Assembly: GCF_004011695.2 (NCBI RefSeq)
Contig: NC_082409.1
Location: forward strand, 1,922,001-1,986,000
Source of the DNA: Ascochyta rabiei
Lineage: Eukaryota; Ascomycota; Dothideomycetes; Pleosporales; Didymellaceae
Reading direction: 5' to 3'
Length of the DNA stretch: 64,000 nucleotides
Part shown: piece by piece, positions 61,401 through 64,000 of the stretch
Layout of the letters: the number at the start of each line of letters is the position of its first letter
How positions within the stretch are numbered: the stretch's first letter is position 1
Program-made: the position numbers and the translations under genes
The notes under the pieces: generated by a model
The model's database searches: none
Told to the model about the DNA's origin: nothing
What the model saw: the letters and a program-made list of their open reading frames with translations, nothing else

Positions 61401-62217
61401 CCGTAAGCAGACCATTGGCGGCATAAGCTACAACAATTCATTCCCGCCTTTCGAATGATAGATCCATGCTCCTCAGCATGGCGCTCTTATAACGGACCTT
61501 GGCATTATCAAGGGCGACAATCTTCCGAAGAAGCACACGTGCCCACCAGTAACTCCATTGACGCCGAAGCTACACCTCGACTCATGAGCTTTCTGCTTTG
61601 GCCCAACGCCTGCCTGCCGTTGGCTGGACTACCTAGTGAAACTTGTTACGAACGAAGTTCGGCCCCAGAGCTGGAGCGGACCCCATGCAGTGCTGCCGTC
61701 TGCCGTGAACTTCGTAGGGATCTGAGAGGTTGCTTTGCTGTGGGCTTCCGGCGTTGTCTCCGGCCCTTATCAACGATAGCGGATATTGTTGCGTACTACG
61801 GCAGCCTAGCCCTTCCGCAGCGGCCATGTTACGAACTGCGGAAAGAGCAAAAGTCAAATGCGCTGGCACTCTCATTCGTTACTGTCGGACGCGTGGCCGA
61901 GATTGCTAGCTTCGGGCTGGGCAATTCCCAACACCACGGTCATACCTCGTATGCGTGAATTCTCGCGTGGGAGCTTTCATGCATCTGAGTGGCTGTGCTA
62001 GTTGCCGCATTAGGCACATCTTCGGACTACCTTCTCTCTACGATCTTTTGGTGGTGACTGTCCCGTCATTGTCACATGTGTATCCGTCACTGACGGCCTG
62101 TCAAATCACCCTGCGTTTTGGCAGTGACATTCACGCTACAGCTGCAAACACTCGCTTCCTTTCCCTATTGGGTAGTTGATCAAAATTTAGGGTTGATTCA
62201 GTATTTCACCCAAGCTC

Positions 62218-63507
62218 TCAGGCCCACTGCCATCGCTTTCTTAACCACTGGAGAACATACACTAGGACTACCAGCACCGGCACTTCAATCAGCGGACCAA
62301 CTGTACTCGCCAACGCCTGTCCGCTCGAGGCGCCATACACCGCTACAACAACTGCGATAGCAAGTTCAAAGTTATTGCTGGCAGCCGTGAAGCCTTGGAC
62401 ACAGCTGAGCTTGTACTCGAAACCCATCTTGTAGCAGAACCAGACGGTGGCCGAGAAGAGAACAAGGAAGTACACCAGGAGTGGTGCGCATACCCTCAGA
62501 ACGTCGGTGATCTGCCTGACAACATGCGCGCCCTGACTGGCGAACAGGATAATGATCGTGTACAGTAGGCCGATTAGGGAGAGGGGTCCAATGTATCGGA
62601 GAAAGCGTCGCTGGTATCGTTCCTCTCCAATGACGGCTCTCAACGCCAGTCGTGTGAGGACTGCTGCACCGAGCGGTATCCCCAAGAACACAGCCACACT
62701 TTGCGCGACCTTTTCGTACGAGACGTTTGTCTTTTCGCCATGACTGACAACCTGCACATAGAAGATGGCCAGCGGTGCAAAGAGGACAATCTGGAGTATC
62801 GAGTTGAAGGCCACGAGCACTGCGCAGTAGTCTCCATCTCCTTTGGCCAAGTCTGTCCAGATGAGCACCATGGCGATGCAGCGTGCAACACCGACGAAGA
62901 TCAATCCCTCCCTCAAATCCTGGCGGTCCGGGAGGAATGCCCACGCTAGGCCGACCATGAAGAGCGGTGCGATGATCCAATTCAGGACGAAGGAGATGCC
63001 GATTTGTATCCAGAGGGCTTTGTGGGAGAGGAGGAGATGCAGCGTTTCGTAGCGGACCTTGCACAAAATAGGGTACATCATGACGAGGAGGCCAATTGCT
63101 GCAACGACACAGGTCAGCGGTGATTGAGTGATCCAGAGTTCGACGACGTACCGATCGGTATACTAACGCCTACAAACTCGCCCTTCTGTAACGCAGGTCC
63201 CGCAGAGTCAACTGTATTTCCGATGGCAATGCCAATACCCATAGCAACGAGAATCCATAGTACCAGAAATCGATCTAGAAACGAGAGTCCCTTCAGTGGC
63301 GGTAGACTCTCTTCTTCTCTCTTCCTAGACAGTCCTAAAGACAGTTAGCACACGCCTTCAGAAACTCTACGCCAGCAGCTGAGAAAGCGTACCAGTGCCA
63401 CGGGAGTCCAGCTCCTCATCACCCCTACCCTTCTCGACATCCATATCTCCGTGAATATTCCTATGCTCTTTCTCATGCGCTATTGCGCCTTCTTCGACTG
63501 TGTTCAT
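62218..63507 (-). CDS. ACR3 arsenite efflux transporter, 3 exons
   Basis: A plasma-membrane arsenite (and possibly antimonite) efflux carrier of the Acr3 family (BART superfamily). Reverse-strand exons 63507-63393, 63334-63152 and 63098-62218 give 392 residues; introns are 58 and 53 bp. Motifs: LSFLDRFLVLWILVAMGIGI (helix 1), VSIPIAIGLL-x-MMYPILCKVRYE across the second splice, VGVARCIAMVLIWTDLAKGD with the conserved Cys173, NNFELAIAVVVAVYG, and VGPLIEVPVLVVLVYV with Glu371. The Cys and Glu correspond to the pair found essential in bacterial Acr3. About ten helices; length is normal. ATG 63507 is preferred because the frame upstream reads Pro/His/Arg-rich sequence unlike the family. No ArsC/ACR2 or ArsH neighbour is visible before the window ends. 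Confidence 0.93.
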
Positions 63508-64000
63508 TGTCAAAGGTCGGAGATGTGGATCTGATGCTGTCGAATCCTTGCCCCTTGCAGTTGGCTTTATGCTACAGCGGTGGTGGTGTTCCCAGCCAAT
63601 GAGCGGTGCGCAGTGACAGTTCGGGATGTTTGCAGCCCAGAACGGCGCTAGAGCATGGCGACATGGCAAAATGCTGGGCTGTGGGCGGTGAGCGACTGTA
63701 GCGTCTTGAACAGCGGCCTTCCGTGATGGCTTGCGCGCCCTTTGAACTTGCGGGCTTGGGTATTCGAGTGCGTTTGCTGGCAATACGAGTCCAAGGCGGT
63801 CTCCAAGGTTCCACGGTGACTTGCTGGATAATCAACGGAGATTTCACGCTGACGTATTGCACATCGACTTGCCCGATTCTTCTTGTGAAGGCAATATGTT
63901 CAAATACGGGATGAAAACGGCCGGACTGCATGTGCCAGCTGAGAAATTACCTGACTGCTATGCCCCACGAGAGCTTGTGGTGTACGGACACATGCGATCG
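63508..64000. other. Upstream region of ACR3 to window edge
   Basis: 493 bp with no supportable gene. It should hold the ACR3 promoter. A frame on the reverse strand continues upstream of the chosen ATG to 63783 but is not protein-like. Confidence 0.5.

Larger units (their letters stand above)
55920..62217. other. Gene-poor stretch, 6.3 kb, repeat-rich
   Basis: No supportable gene on either strand. The left part is GC-rich low-complexity sequence (hexamer tract, C/T-rich minisatellites), which keeps several frames open by composition alone. After the 69-bp repeats ending near 58440, sequence from 58440 to 62217 is of normal composition. It has only short frames without family resemblance, for example 59376-59894 (-) and 61455-61958 (+). 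Confidence 0.55.

Noticed and set aside
61455..61958. Forward frame of 167 codons
   Set aside because: No motif recognised, and the reverse strand of the same stretch is open as well; likely chance.

Overview
The window looks like a piece of a filamentous ascomycete chromosome (Pezizomycotina; a Dothideomycete would fit, but the sequence does not fix the genus). Evidence: 47-220 bp spliceosomal introns with GT..AG ends, fungal gene families (YAT amino-acid permease, Dal5-like MFS carrier, MARVEL protein, LaeA-like methyltransferase, ACR3 arsenite carrier), Fot1/pogo and Ty3/Gypsy elements, and a heavy repeat-induced point mutation (RIP) signature.

Region 1, about 1-41,427, is a transposon graveyard. 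It is rich in TA and CTAG, poor in CA and TG, and has no ATG-started reading frame of 60 codons or more. It still resolves into individual elements with matching ends. A 202-bp-LTR Gypsy family of about 7.3 kb occurs as G1 (3' end only, 1-1548), G0 (host copy in pieces, 1549-26085), G2 (11618-21649), a stub G4 (28707-29034) and G3 (29299-36592). A second Gypsy lineage, N1 (2841-9985, 155-bp LTRs), sits in the pol of G0. A short non-coding LTR element, D (11248-22541), sits in the 3' part of G0. G2 sits in D, and G2 itself carries a Fot1/pogo transposon (13686-15548) and an 860-bp foldback element (20182-21041). G0 also carries a second Fot1/pogo copy (23117-24978). Fot1-like copies or fragments follow at 26086-27764, 39039-39561 and 39564-41427, with a long-TIR non-coding element at 27861-28516 and unassigned repeats at 36593-39038. 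Target-site duplications support most insertions and give a relative order.

Region 2, about 41,430-64,000, has normal composition. RIP-type mutation fades inside the last ~300 bp of the transposon ending at 41427, and the first gene starts 460 bp later. Genes in order: amino-acid permease (+, 2 exons), membrane protein with a GRAM-like end (+, 5 exons), Dal5-like anion:cation symporter (+, 3 exons), MARVEL protein (-, 3 exons), LaeA-like SAM methyltransferase (-, 8 exons including a 19-nt microexon), ACR3 arsenite efflux carrier (-, 3 exons). All six spliced models give whole-codon totals and keep family motifs across each junction. Four of the six are membrane transport or membrane-spanning proteins, but I see no evidence that they form one pathway or cluster. 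Between and beyond the last genes lie long stretches without a supportable gene (50187-54372 and 55920-62217). These hold a purine-rich hexamer tract and four tandem-repeat loci (22-, 16-, 39- and 69-bp units).

The most interesting features are the four-level nested insertion with intact target-site duplications, the foldback element built from telomere-like G-rich tracts with an 8-bp target duplication, and the sharp end of RIP inside one transposon next to a gene.
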